The notes under the pieces were generated by a model. The model was not told the DNA's origin. It worked only from the letters and a program-made list of their open reading frames with translations, and did no database searches. DNA of 64,000 bases, from NCBI GenBank assembly GCA_036746315.1, contig DAIOEK010000002.1:62001-126000 (forward strand). Reading direction: 5' to 3'. The position numbers were made by a program, and so were the translations under genes. Shown one piece after another: positions 26,512 through 33,705 of the stretch (within the stretch, counting starts at the first letter, position 1; each line of letters starts with the position of its first letter). Source of the stretch: DAIOEK01 sp036746315 (GTDB taxonomy: Bacteria; Chloroflexota; Anaerolineae; Anaerolineales; Anaerolineaceae).

Positions 26512-26540
26512 AATATATCATACATTTGCAGAAAATACAA
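26512..26540 (-). promoter_or_regulatory. Promoter of the HAD-iPGM-kinase operon
   Basis: On the minus strand TTGTAT (26540-26535), 17 bases and TATATT (26517-26512). The surrounding 26470-26600 is strongly A/T-rich. The leader to the HAD start is about 120 bases and contains two direct copies of GCTCATC, with no recognised riboswitch. Confidence 0.4.
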
Positions 26541-26666
26541 CATAATTTATAAAATTGAAAGAAAACTTGCAAAAAAATGGAGCGTACGTCAAAGATAATT
26601 CTTTCATGTCCTTTTTATTGATTTTGACGGAAGATGTTTATATACTGAAAGTTGACAGGTGATGCT

Positions 26667-27122
26667 ATGAAAAGCTGGCGCTACTGGTTGGCGATTTTGT
26701 TGGTTTGCGTTTCTTTCAGTGTACAGGTTACATCTGTTTCGGCTGCCTGGATTGATGCGGTTCCATATGCCGATGACGACGATAATGATGATCAAAGCTT
26801 CTGGGAAAAACTGATGGATAGTCTATCTATCTCGAATATACTGGATACGATTTTTTCCTATTTTGAAGAACGCGATGAGAAGCTGGATGCTTTGTTTATC
26901 AACTCGAATTTTACCGAAGAAGAACAACAACAAATTTCCGCTTACAGTGGCGGAAAATCCCCGGCTGAGCTGACTTCGGAATTTTGCAGTTCATCGAAAA
27001 CGACAGATGCACAAATGATGATGGATGATATTCGGCGGTCGTATCAGGGGACCGAAGCGGATCCGCAGTCTCCCATTCACCTGATTGAATTGTTTGAGCG
27101 GATGAGCAGCTTCTGCCCGTAA
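26667..27122 (+). CDS. Small secreted acidic protein, unknown function
   Basis: The 151-aa product starts with a signal peptide (MKSWRYWLAILLVCVSFS then SVSAAW, cleavage near residue 28). The mature part begins with an acidic stretch (ADDDDNDDQ), continues with amphipathic helices (EKLMDSLSISNILDTIF, EERDEKLDALF) and ends in a C-terminal region with two Cys residues that could form a disulfide. I do not recognise the family. AGGTG lies five bases before the ATG at 26667. It stands alone, divergent from the HAD operon and convergent with the next gene, five bases away. Confidence 0.6.
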   Translation: MKSWRYWLAILLVCVSFSVQVTSVSAAWIDAVPYADDDDNDDQSFWEKLMDSLSISNILDTIFSYFEERDEKLDALFINSNFTEEEQQQISAYSGGKSPAELTSEFCSSSKTTDAQMMMDDIRRSYQGTEADPQSPIHLIELFERMSSFCP

Positions 27123-27126
27123 GCGG

Positions 27127-28203
27127 CTATTTCATTCGAGCCAAATTCCTGTGCAATATATCCGTGATGGTAAGCTGGTGCCGGGATTCAAGCTGGCTGT
27201 TGATCATTTGAATCTGCTTGCGCGGCGAATAGAATACTTCACTCCAACCATATCCGGCACAGGCGGTGTCGGCAATATCATTCCCTGCTTCATCTTTTCC
27301 CCACCACTCGCGATACTCCTGTTCCATATCCGGCATGATGTGAAATTCGGGGATGTTGAAGTGGGCTGAATAGTAATAATCAGGCGGCAAGGCATTCAGC
27401 AGCGTTTCGAAAACATGCACCCGCACCTGCGTGTTGTGGTTGATCTCAGACCTGGCGATGCGGCACAATCCCCTGACGGTTGAGAGCGGGGATACGACTT
27501 CAATGTGCTCCAGGTTTTCAAAGCGTTCCTTTACCCTGGCAATCACTTCCTTCATCACCAGACCGCTGGCAATGCTGTCTGCCAGGAACGCATCGGTGAC
27601 CAATTCATGCTGGAGTTTGTCGAGGTCCTTATCCTTGAATATGGTCATCTCCACTTTGCGGTTGTAAACCGGTACGGAACTGTCGAAGACGTGGTGTGCA
27701 TCCAGGATGACTTCATCACAATAATATCCGTAGTTTTCGAATATAGCTTCAGAGACATGGTATTTCAAGCCTTCCCGCGCAATGGGAAAAATTGCCATGT
27801 TTTCCTGGGTAACTGCGGTGACGGCTTCCTTGAAGGTGGGAGCGCCGAATATATCTTTGATTGCTTTGGCGATCAGTTTGGAGCGTTCTGAGCCGAGGCA
27901 TAATTGCCCGGGCAGCAGAATGGTGGCATGGTTGGCAGTATCCTCGGGTGTGATTCCTGCGATGCGCAGCTGGTTGGGATCGATCTGGCTGCTGCGCAAA
28001 TACATAAAAGCAGAAGTGGCTTCGGTATGGTACAGTACGATCTTCAGATCAGGGTAACCGGCGGTGCGAATGACTCCGGGACGATAAAAGCCGCTCCCCC
28101 AAGAGTTGTAGTGGAAGGGAAGCGGCTTTTCCAGTTCGACGGTACCTGTGACCTGGGAGAGATCTTCTTCTGCAAACGCAAATGGATACACAAAATTTGG
28201 CAT
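27127..28203 (-). CDS. Conserved-looking protein of unknown function, 358 aa
   Basis: I cannot name this family. The protein is cytoplasmic, without signal peptide or membrane helices, with mixed alpha/beta character. Recognisable islands are FHYNSWGSGFYRPGVIR, ILLPGQLCLGSERSKL, DAHHVFDSSVPVYNRKVEM, a helical stretch with RVKERFENL, VVSPLSTVRGLCRIARSE, and an aromatic segment YYYSAHFNIPEFH followed by EYREWWGKDEAG. His-rich segments could bind metal. AAGGAG precedes the ATG. It lies downstream of an ABC importer operon but is separated from it by a terminator, so a link to that importer is only suggestive. Confidence 0.6.
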   Translation of the reverse strand: MPNFVYPFAFAEEDLSQVTGTVELEKPLPFHYNSWGSGFYRPGVIRTAGYPDLKIVLYHTEATSAFMYLRSSQIDPNQLRIAGITPEDTANHATILLPGQLCLGSERSKLIAKAIKDIFGAPTFKEAVTAVTQENMAIFPIAREGLKYHVSEAIFENYGYYCDEVILDAHHVFDSSVPVYNRKVEMTIFKDKDLDKLQHELVTDAFLADSIASGLVMKEVIARVKERFENLEHIEVVSPLSTVRGLCRIARSEINHNTQVRVHVFETLLNALPPDYYYSAHFNIPEFHIMPDMEQEYREWWGKDEAGNDIADTACAGYGWSEVFYSPRKQIQMINSQLESRHQLTITDILHRNLARMK

Positions 28204-28346
28204 GGATACTCCTTAAGAAAGTATGAATGTGAGCGTGTTGCCAATCTTAAAGAGGCAGGCGCCAGGTCCAAAACTATCAACTACCTGCCCTATCCATTTT
28301 ATCTGTATTTTTAAAATCGTGTAGTAAAAATCCGTATCAATTTTCT

Positions 28347-28391
28347 AAAAACACATAAATGAACAGGCTGCCGATATTCCCGGCAGCCTGT
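28347..28391 (-). terminator. Terminator of the ABC importer operon
   Basis: An 11-bp perfect stem (28363-28373 with 28381-28391, loop of seven) lies 21 bases after the ATPase stop on the minus strand, followed by a T-rich stretch ending TGTTTTT. Confidence 0.75.
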
Positions 28392-28412
28392 CATCGATTC
28401 GTTTACGATTTT

Positions 28413-29480
28413 TTATTGCTGCAAGACCAGGCAGGTTTGCGGGTGGAAGTAAACTACGATCTTCGATTTTCGCTCGGGTACTTCCAGATGTGGATGGTTG
28501 AAAATATCCAACAGGATATTCTTTTCTCCCACCCGGATCTTCATGCGAACCACGGAACCCAGGAAGAAATAATTCTCCACGATGCCTTCCAGCTTGTTAT
28601 ATTCCTCGCCGCTAGTTGGGGGTTCGGTGCTCAAGCCTTCTGGACGCAGTGCCACGGTAACATGGTCTCCCTTGCTTGCGCCTTGCAGCGGATGGGCGGT
28701 CTTGACCAGCTGCCCTTCCATTCGCAGCACGTTCTGTGCAGGGTCAACGACTTCCGCATCCAGGATGTTCAGCGTGCCGATGAATGACGCGGTGAACTTT
28801 GTCTTGGGGAAGTTGTAGATTTCGAAGGGTGACCCGATTTGTTCGATGCGTCCATCCGACATGACCACCACCCGATCGGAAAGCGACAGCGCTTCTTCCT
28901 GGTCGTGGGTAACATAAATGGTGGTGATGCCCAATTCCTGTTGAATGGAGCGGATCTCATTGCGCAGCTCGAGACGGATCTTGGCATCCAGTGCGGAGAG
29001 CGGTTCATCCAGCAGCAATACCTGCGGGCTGACGGCAAGTGCGCGTGCCAGGGCAACACGCTGCTGCTGTCCGCCGGAAAGCTGGTACGGATACCGTTTG
29101 CCGAACTTGGGCAGATGGATCAGTTTGAGCATTTCATCCACCCGGGCAGCAATCTGATCTTTGGGCGCGTGCGCCACCATCATGCCAAAACCGATGTTGT
29201 CTCCGATGGTCAGGTTGGGGAATAAGGCATAGGATTGAAAAACCATCCCCATTTTTCGCTGGTTGGGTGGGCGGGATGAAATTTCCTGCCCGTCGAGGGT
29301 GATTGTTCCGCTGGTCTGCGTTTCAAAACCAGCGATCATGCGCAAAGTGGTTGTCTTTCCGCATCCGGATGGGCCAAGAAAGGTTACGAATTCACCCTTC
29401 TCGATATCTAGATTAAAATCCTGAACGGCGATCGTATTGCCGAAAGCTTTTCGAATGTTGGTTAAGGATAAAAATGCCAT
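28413..29480 (-). CDS. ABC importer ATPase, PotA/FbpC type
   Basis: A 355-aa importer ATPase. Walker A is GPSGCGKTT, the signature LSGGQQQR, Walker B LLLDEPLSALD, the Q loop VFQSYALFP and the H loop VTHDQEEA. A C-terminal TOBE domain (about 240-350: VALRPEGLS, FFLGSVVRMKI) is typical of polyamine, iron and 2-aminoethylphosphonate importers (PotA/FbpC/PhnT). Start MAFLSLTN at 29480 is preferred over an upstream in-frame start, as it matches the family start. It is the fourth gene of the operon binding protein, permease, permease, ATPase. Confidence 0.92.
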   Translation of the reverse strand: MAFLSLTNIRKAFGNTIAVQDFNLDIEKGEFVTFLGPSGCGKTTTLRMIAGFETQTSGTITLDGQEISSRPPNQRKMGMVFQSYALFPNLTIGDNIGFGMMVAHAPKDQIAARVDEMLKLIHLPKFGKRYPYQLSGGQQQRVALARALAVSPQVLLLDEPLSALDAKIRLELRNEIRSIQQELGITTIYVTHDQEEALSLSDRVVVMSDGRIEQIGSPFEIYNFPKTKFTASFIGTLNILDAEVVDPAQNVLRMEGQLVKTAHPLQGASKGDHVTVALRPEGLSTEPPTSGEEYNKLEGIVENYFFLGSVVRMKIRVGEKNILLDIFNHPHLEVPERKSKIVVYFHPQTCLVLQQ

Positions 29481-29499
29481 ATGCACCGCTTTGCTCTGG

Positions 29500-30291
29500 T
29501 CAGTGTGCCGTGGCAACAGTTTGCTGGTTGCCACGGTTGAACAGTTGAATAATTCCCAGGAAACCCCAGGTTAGCAGGAACGAAATAATTGCCAGTGAAG
29601 ACGATTCGTAGGTTTTATTCTGTCCGATCAATGACATGTACGGACCGAAACCATTGATGCCCACCAGGAAGCTGGTGATGGTAAACTCGCCCATCACAGT
29701 TGCCAGCGTGATGAATGCCCCCGAGATCAAGGCGACGCGCAGATTGGGGAAGATGATGCGCGTGATGATAATTCCCCACCCGGCGCCCAGTGATTGGGCG
29801 GCTTCGGTGAGTGAACGCACGTCAATTGCCGCCAGACCGTTGTCAACGCTGCGGAACATATACGGCAACGCCAACACCGTATAACCGGCGATGAGCATGG
29901 CATTGGTGCCGATGGTTGTATTCGTCAGGTGGAAGGGTGCACCACTGAAAACCCTGATGAAACCAAAGACCAGCACAATTGCCGGGATCACGAAAGGCAA
30001 AATGGAGATGAACTCCACCAGGTTGCGCAATTGGGGAAGCCGCAGCCTGATCCAGTAGGCGGTGGGGACAATGATGAGGATGCTGACAATTACGGTCAAC
30101 ACCGCCATTTCAAGGGAAAACAAGATAGTCTTCCAGAAAAGGGGATCCTCCACCACGCGTTGATAAGCCAGGAGCGAGAGGACACCTTTTTTTGCTCTCA
30201 AGGAAAAGTCGAAGGTGGCAATCAGCGGCAGCAGAAAATACAGAACGCCGAGGAAGACCCACAACCATGACCAAAGTTTAGTCTTCTTCAT
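29500..30291 (-). CDS. ABC importer permease, PotC-like
   Basis: A 263-aa membrane protein with six predicted helices. The EAA loop that docks on the ATPase reads LTEAAQSLGAGWGIIITRIIFP. It pairs with the PotB-like permease encoded just upstream. Its ATG overlaps the upstream stop (ATGA at 30291-30288), so translation is coupled. The start at 30291 is preferred over GTG at 30303. Confidence 0.9.
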   Translation of the reverse strand: MKKTKLWSWLWVFLGVLYFLLPLIATFDFSLRAKKGVLSLLAYQRVVEDPLFWKTILFSLEMAVLTVIVSILIIVPTAYWIRLRLPQLRNLVEFISILPFVIPAIVLVFGFIRVFSGAPFHLTNTTIGTNAMLIAGYTVLALPYMFRSVDNGLAAIDVRSLTEAAQSLGAGWGIIITRIIFPNLRVALISGAFITLATVMGEFTITSFLVGINGFGPYMSLIGQNKTYESSSLAIISFLLTWGFLGIIQLFNRGNQQTVATAH

Positions 30292-31202
30292 TTCCGCAGC
30301 CACCTTTCACTGCGTTGTTTCAACAGATAATATCCAGACATCGTTACCGACATCACCAGAACCATCCCCAGCGCCAGCGCATAGCCCAGCCCGGGGTTGT
30401 GTAAAATATCACCTTTAATTTGTGAACCGATTACGATGGTGACAAGGTTGATAAAGCCGCCAGTCAGGGAAAGTGCGGTTGCATATGCACCGAAGGAATT
30501 GCCGAACAAAAGCAGCATACTCGCCAGAAGGGAAGGCATCAAAATGGGTAAAACAATATGCCACCAGTATTGGAATTGGTTTGCGCCCAGATTTTCACTG
30601 GCTTCCCGCCATTCTTTTTTTATGCCCTCCAACGCCGGCATGATGATCAGGATCATCAAAGGAAATTGGAAGTAAATATATGTGAGGGATAATCCCCAGA
30701 ACGAGTATAGGCTGAAGCCCTGATCGTACAAGTTGATGTTGAAAATCGACTTAAGTAAGACGGTGATCAGACCGGTTCTGCCCAGTGTGGCGATGAATGC
30801 AAAAGCCAGTGGAACACCGGCAAAGTTGGAAGCCACACCGGAAAATGTGGTTAATGCTGATCTCACCCAACCCGGTAATCCGCCAATGGTGATGGAGTAT
30901 GCCATCAAGAAGCCGAGCAGCCCGCCCAGCAGAGCGGTTACGGCACTGATGCGGATACTCACCCAGTAGGCGGAAAGGATGGATGGATCAATTAAACCGA
31001 CGAGATTGGCAAAAGTGAATTTGCCATCATTATCCACAAAAGCCCCCGCAAAAAGTGCGATGGACGGGAGCAGGATAAAGAAAAATGCAAACAGGAAAAA
31101 CGGAATGACACCCACCCAGTTTTTCCAGGCACCAACGTGGGGACGCACTTTAGGTGCGTCCCCTTTGGTTTGCTTTTGTGTTGAGTGGGAATTATTTGAC
31201 AT
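30288..31202 (-). CDS. ABC importer permease, PotB-like
   Basis: A 304-aa membrane protein: a polar N-terminal tail (about 25 residues), then six predicted helices. The EAA loop is EWREASENLGANQFQYWWHIVLP. The ATG at 31202 overlaps the last codons of the binding-protein gene. A perfect 10-bp stem-loop lies within its first 25 codons, which probably lowers permease expression relative to the binding protein. The partner is the PotC-like permease. Confidence 0.9.
   Translation of the reverse strand: MSNNSHSTQKQTKGDAPKVRPHVGAWKNWVGVIPFFLFAFFFILLPSIALFAGAFVDNDGKFTFANLVGLIDPSILSAYWVSIRISAVTALLGGLLGFLMAYSITIGGLPGWVRSALTTFSGVASNFAGVPLAFAFIATLGRTGLITVLLKSIFNINLYDQGFSLYSFWGLSLTYIYFQFPLMILIIMPALEGIKKEWREASENLGANQFQYWWHIVLPILMPSLLASMLLLFGNSFGAYATALSLTGGFINLVTIVIGSQIKGDILHNPGLGYALALGMVLVMSVTMSGYYLLKQRSERWLRK
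31139..31163 (-). promoter_or_regulatory. Intra-operon stem-loop at the binding-protein/permease junction
   Basis: GGGGACGCAC (31139-31148), loop of five and GTGCGTCCCC (31154-31163) form a perfect 10-bp G/C-rich hairpin about 30 bases after the binding-protein stop, inside the permease reading frame. Such hairpins protect the upstream mRNA from 3' exonucleases and raise the ratio of binding protein to permease. Confidence 0.55.
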
Positions 31203-32322
31203 CCGCGCCAACGACATTCATCCAGGCGTCTGCGATAACCTGTTTGGCATTGTTGATTTGGTCGATGCTGGGGAAGGCTGCCTTGGCATAGAATTCAGCC
31301 GCGGGCAGTTTGGAGGATAGTTCTTCGGAGATGGCTCCGCGATCTGCAAGATCATTGTAGCGAATGGGGTGGCAGTAACCCTTCAGCCAGACCAACTGAC
31401 CCTCATCTGAATAGAGGTATTCCATCCAGAGTTTCGCAGCATTCGGGTGAGGAGCGTAAGCGCTGATCGCCTGAATGTAGACACCGGCGATGATGCCACT
31501 CTGAGGAATGACTACTTCGATATTCGGGTTGCCAGCCAGGGCATCCTTGTCAGCCAGGGCGTTGTAATCCCAGCGCATAATGACCGGGGTCTCGCCTTTT
31601 GCCACGGTTGCCTGTTTGGCGATCACGGGAACGAAATTGCCCTTGTCATTCAACTGTTTGAAGAAATCCAAACCGGGGTTCACTTCGTCAAGAGTACCGC
31701 CATTTGCCAGTGCGGCAGCGTAAACGCTCATCTGAGCCTGGGCAGAGGCGCGCGGATCACCGGCGAGGGCGACCTGTCCTTTGAACTCATCTTTGAGTAG
31801 ATCGGACCAATCCTGCGGTACGTTTTGTACGACATCGGAATTGACTTCGAAAGCCAGTACGCCATAATAGTCACCGTACCAGTATCCATCCGCATCCTTG
31901 GAGTTTGCGGGGATGGTATCCCAGGTGGAAACTTTGTAGGGCTGTACCAGTTTTTCTTCGATCAACTGCGGACCAAAACCATAGCCTACATCGATGACAT
32001 CGGGAGCCTGAGGTCCTTTATTGTCTTTGTTGGCTTTGATGGCTTCGATTTCGTCACCGGAGCCGGCATCAGGATTCAGTTCGTTGACCTTGATATTGTA
32101 TTTCTTGGCGAAAGCATCAATGGCTTCGCCATAGTTGCACCAGTCGTGGGGCAGCGCGATGACGGTTAATTCGCCCTCAGCCTGGGCAGCTTTTACTAAA
32201 GCATCCATTCCGGAAGCCGGTTCCTCAACTGCGGCAGGAGCAGCAGCAGGGGCGCAAGCAGTTAAAACCATGCTTAGCGCAAGTAGAAGCGATAAGAAAT
32301 ACAACCACCGATTTTGTTTCAT
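31192..32322 (-). CDS. ABC importer substrate-binding lipoprotein
   Basis: A 376-aa lipoprotein: signal peptide MKQNRWLYFLSLLLALSMVL with lipobox LTAC, an Ala/Pro linker, then a family-1/PotD-FbpA-like binding fold (GELTVIALPHDWCNYGE, PDVIDVGYGFGPQLI, GYWYGDYYGVLAFEVNSD, DWSDLLKDEFKGQVAL, VIMRWDYNALADKD). The ligand may be a polyamine, Fe3+ or a phosphonate; sequence alone does not decide. GGTGGAG precedes the ATG at 32322; the longer upstream frame is not a signal peptide. First gene of the importer operon, behind a good promoter. Confidence 0.9.
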   Translation of the reverse strand: MKQNRWLYFLSLLLALSMVLTACAPAAAPAAVEEPASGMDALVKAAQAEGELTVIALPHDWCNYGEAIDAFAKKYNIKVNELNPDAGSGDEIEAIKANKDNKGPQAPDVIDVGYGFGPQLIEEKLVQPYKVSTWDTIPANSKDADGYWYGDYYGVLAFEVNSDVVQNVPQDWSDLLKDEFKGQVALAGDPRASAQAQMSVYAAALANGGTLDEVNPGLDFFKQLNDKGNFVPVIAKQATVAKGETPVIMRWDYNALADKDALAGNPNIEVVIPQSGIIAGVYIQAISAYAPHPNAAKLWMEYLYSDEGQLVWLKGYCHPIRYNDLADRGAISEELSSKLPAAEFYAKAAFPSIDQINNAKQVIADAWMNVVGADVK

Positions 32323-32358
32323 ATTCTCCACCTTTGAAATAATTGGATTGTGTTTTTC

Positions 32359-32378
32359 ATCCCTCATAACGGAGGGAT
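32359..32378. promoter_or_regulatory. Inverted repeat in importer leader, candidate operator
   Basis: ATCCCTC (32359-32365), spacer of six and GAGGGAT (32372-32378) lie six bases past the -10 box on the transcribed side. The symmetry and position fit a repressor site or a leader hairpin. Confidence 0.35.
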
Positions 32379-32383
32379 AACTA

Positions 32384-32412
32384 ATCATATAACCATCCTG
32401 AAAAATAAACAA
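32384..32412 (-). promoter_or_regulatory. Promoter of the ABC importer operon
   Basis: On the minus strand TTGTTT (32412-32407), 17 bases and TATGAT (32389-32384), about 62 bases before the binding-protein ATG. Confidence 0.55.
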
Positions 32413-32458
32413 ATTAATTTGGTCGGAAAACGCAATCGTTAACCAATTAATAACCACT

Positions 32459-32500
32459 TAATAACAAATACCTCGAGGATCCTCGAGGTATTTGTTATTA
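32459..32500 (-). terminator. 42-bp perfect palindrome, probable terminator of the MacB-like operon
   Basis: Bases 32459-32500 form a perfect palindrome with 21-base arms centred on GATC (core CCTCGAG-GATC-CTCGAGG, outer A/T-rich ends). It starts 16 bases after the HlyD stop on the minus strand. The A/T-rich outer arms supply both the A tract and the U tract, so it could end transcription, and by symmetry it works in both directions. It could also be a binding site for a large dimeric regulator near the importer promoter. Confidence 0.6.
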
Positions 32501-32516
32501 CCATTACTGTCAATAA

Positions 32517-33668
32517 TTATCCTGCAAACGTAACTTCAGCAGTCATTCCCCAAAGGATTGCCGGATCAGGATCAGTAAGTTTCAATCGGACTGTGTAGTA
32601 AATATCTCCGCTTTGTTTGACCGGCTCGAGCACGATTTCTTCCACCACGCCGTTGAATGTCTTTCCCGGCAGGGCGTCGATTGTCACCTCGACCGAATCG
32701 CCAACCTGGACATTTACCACGTCCAATTCGGAAAGTTCGGTGGTTTCCACATGCCAACTGCTGGTATCCGCCATGCTAACCACCCAGGTGTTGGTGGTCA
32801 CCACCTCGTTGAGGCTGATGTTGATATCGGTCACAATACCATCAAATGGGGCCGTGATTTCATGATAGCCCAATGTTCTCTTGGCTGCGGCAACCTGCGC
32901 CTTTGCCAGGTTTAGCTGGCTCTCTGCGAGGGCGAATTGATCGCGATCCGGCTGACCGAGGGAGTTTTCATAAGTGCGCTTTGCTTCTGCCTCGGTAGCT
33001 TTCGTGTCATCCAAGGTGGCCTTGATGAAATCACGATCCTGGATGATCTTTTCCAGCTTTCTGACAGCCTCGTTGTAATCATCCTGGGCGTTCTCCAGGT
33101 CATCCTTGGCATTTTTGTACCGGGTGCTGTCTTCATCCAAATCTTTCACTTTGTCGAAATCTTCCTGGGCATCATTCAAATCTGCTTTATAGTCATCCAC
33201 ATCTTCCTGGGCGTCTTCGATGTCGTCATCGATTCTATCCAGGTCGAGAGCCTCCCATTTCCGCTCCGCTTTTGCACGGGCAACCTGAGCGTCCAAATAG
33301 GCCGTCCAGGCTTGTGCGTTTGCAAGAGAGGCGGTACGCGATACGCGGTCGTACTGCTGCTGTGCCTCTTCCAGGGCTGCTTCTGCTGCCGTTAATGTTT
33401 CCTGGTCGATTTCCGTTTCGCCCATGCGCGCCAGCACGGTTCCCTTGGTTACCTGGTCGCCGATTTTCACCGGGATTTCTGTGACTTTGCCATTGATTTG
33501 AAACGCAATGCGCATGTCATCTTGCGGCAGGACCATACCTTCGGAAACGATGCCAAAGGATTCGGGGGATACTGTGGCTACAGTCACTGTCTCCTGTTTT
33601 GCATTGCAGGCAGCCAGGCTGATTGCGAGTACACCCAGCAAAGCGAATAATAACCATCTCTTCTTCAT
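32517..33668 (-). CDS. HlyD/MacA-type membrane fusion lipoprotein
   Basis: A 383-aa periplasmic-adaptor-like lipoprotein: signal MKKRWLLFALLGVLAISL, lipobox LAAC, a first beta-barrel/lipoyl half (IAFQINGKVTEIPVKIGDQV), a long acidic coiled-coil hairpin (about residues 85-245, rich in Asp/Glu/Ala), the second lipoyl half (HEITAPFDGIVTDINISLNE) and a C-terminal barrel. It is the adaptor of the neighbouring FtsX-type ABC transporter. Start at 33668 is preferred because GGAG lies six bases upstream. It is the last gene before a 42-bp palindrome. Confidence 0.88.
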   Translation of the reverse strand: MKKRWLLFALLGVLAISLAACNAKQETVTVATVSPESFGIVSEGMVLPQDDMRIAFQINGKVTEIPVKIGDQVTKGTVLARMGETEIDQETLTAAEAALEEAQQQYDRVSRTASLANAQAWTAYLDAQVARAKAERKWEALDLDRIDDDIEDAQEDVDDYKADLNDAQEDFDKVKDLDEDSTRYKNAKDDLENAQDDYNEAVRKLEKIIQDRDFIKATLDDTKATEAEAKRTYENSLGQPDRDQFALAESQLNLAKAQVAAAKRTLGYHEITAPFDGIVTDINISLNEVVTTNTWVVSMADTSSWHVETTELSELDVVNVQVGDSVEVTIDALPGKTFNGVVEEIVLEPVKQSGDIYYTVRLKLTDPDPAILWGMTAEVTFAG

Positions 33669-33705
33669 AAGTTTCTCCATTTTCCGGTTGTTCCCCTTAC
33701 TACAA

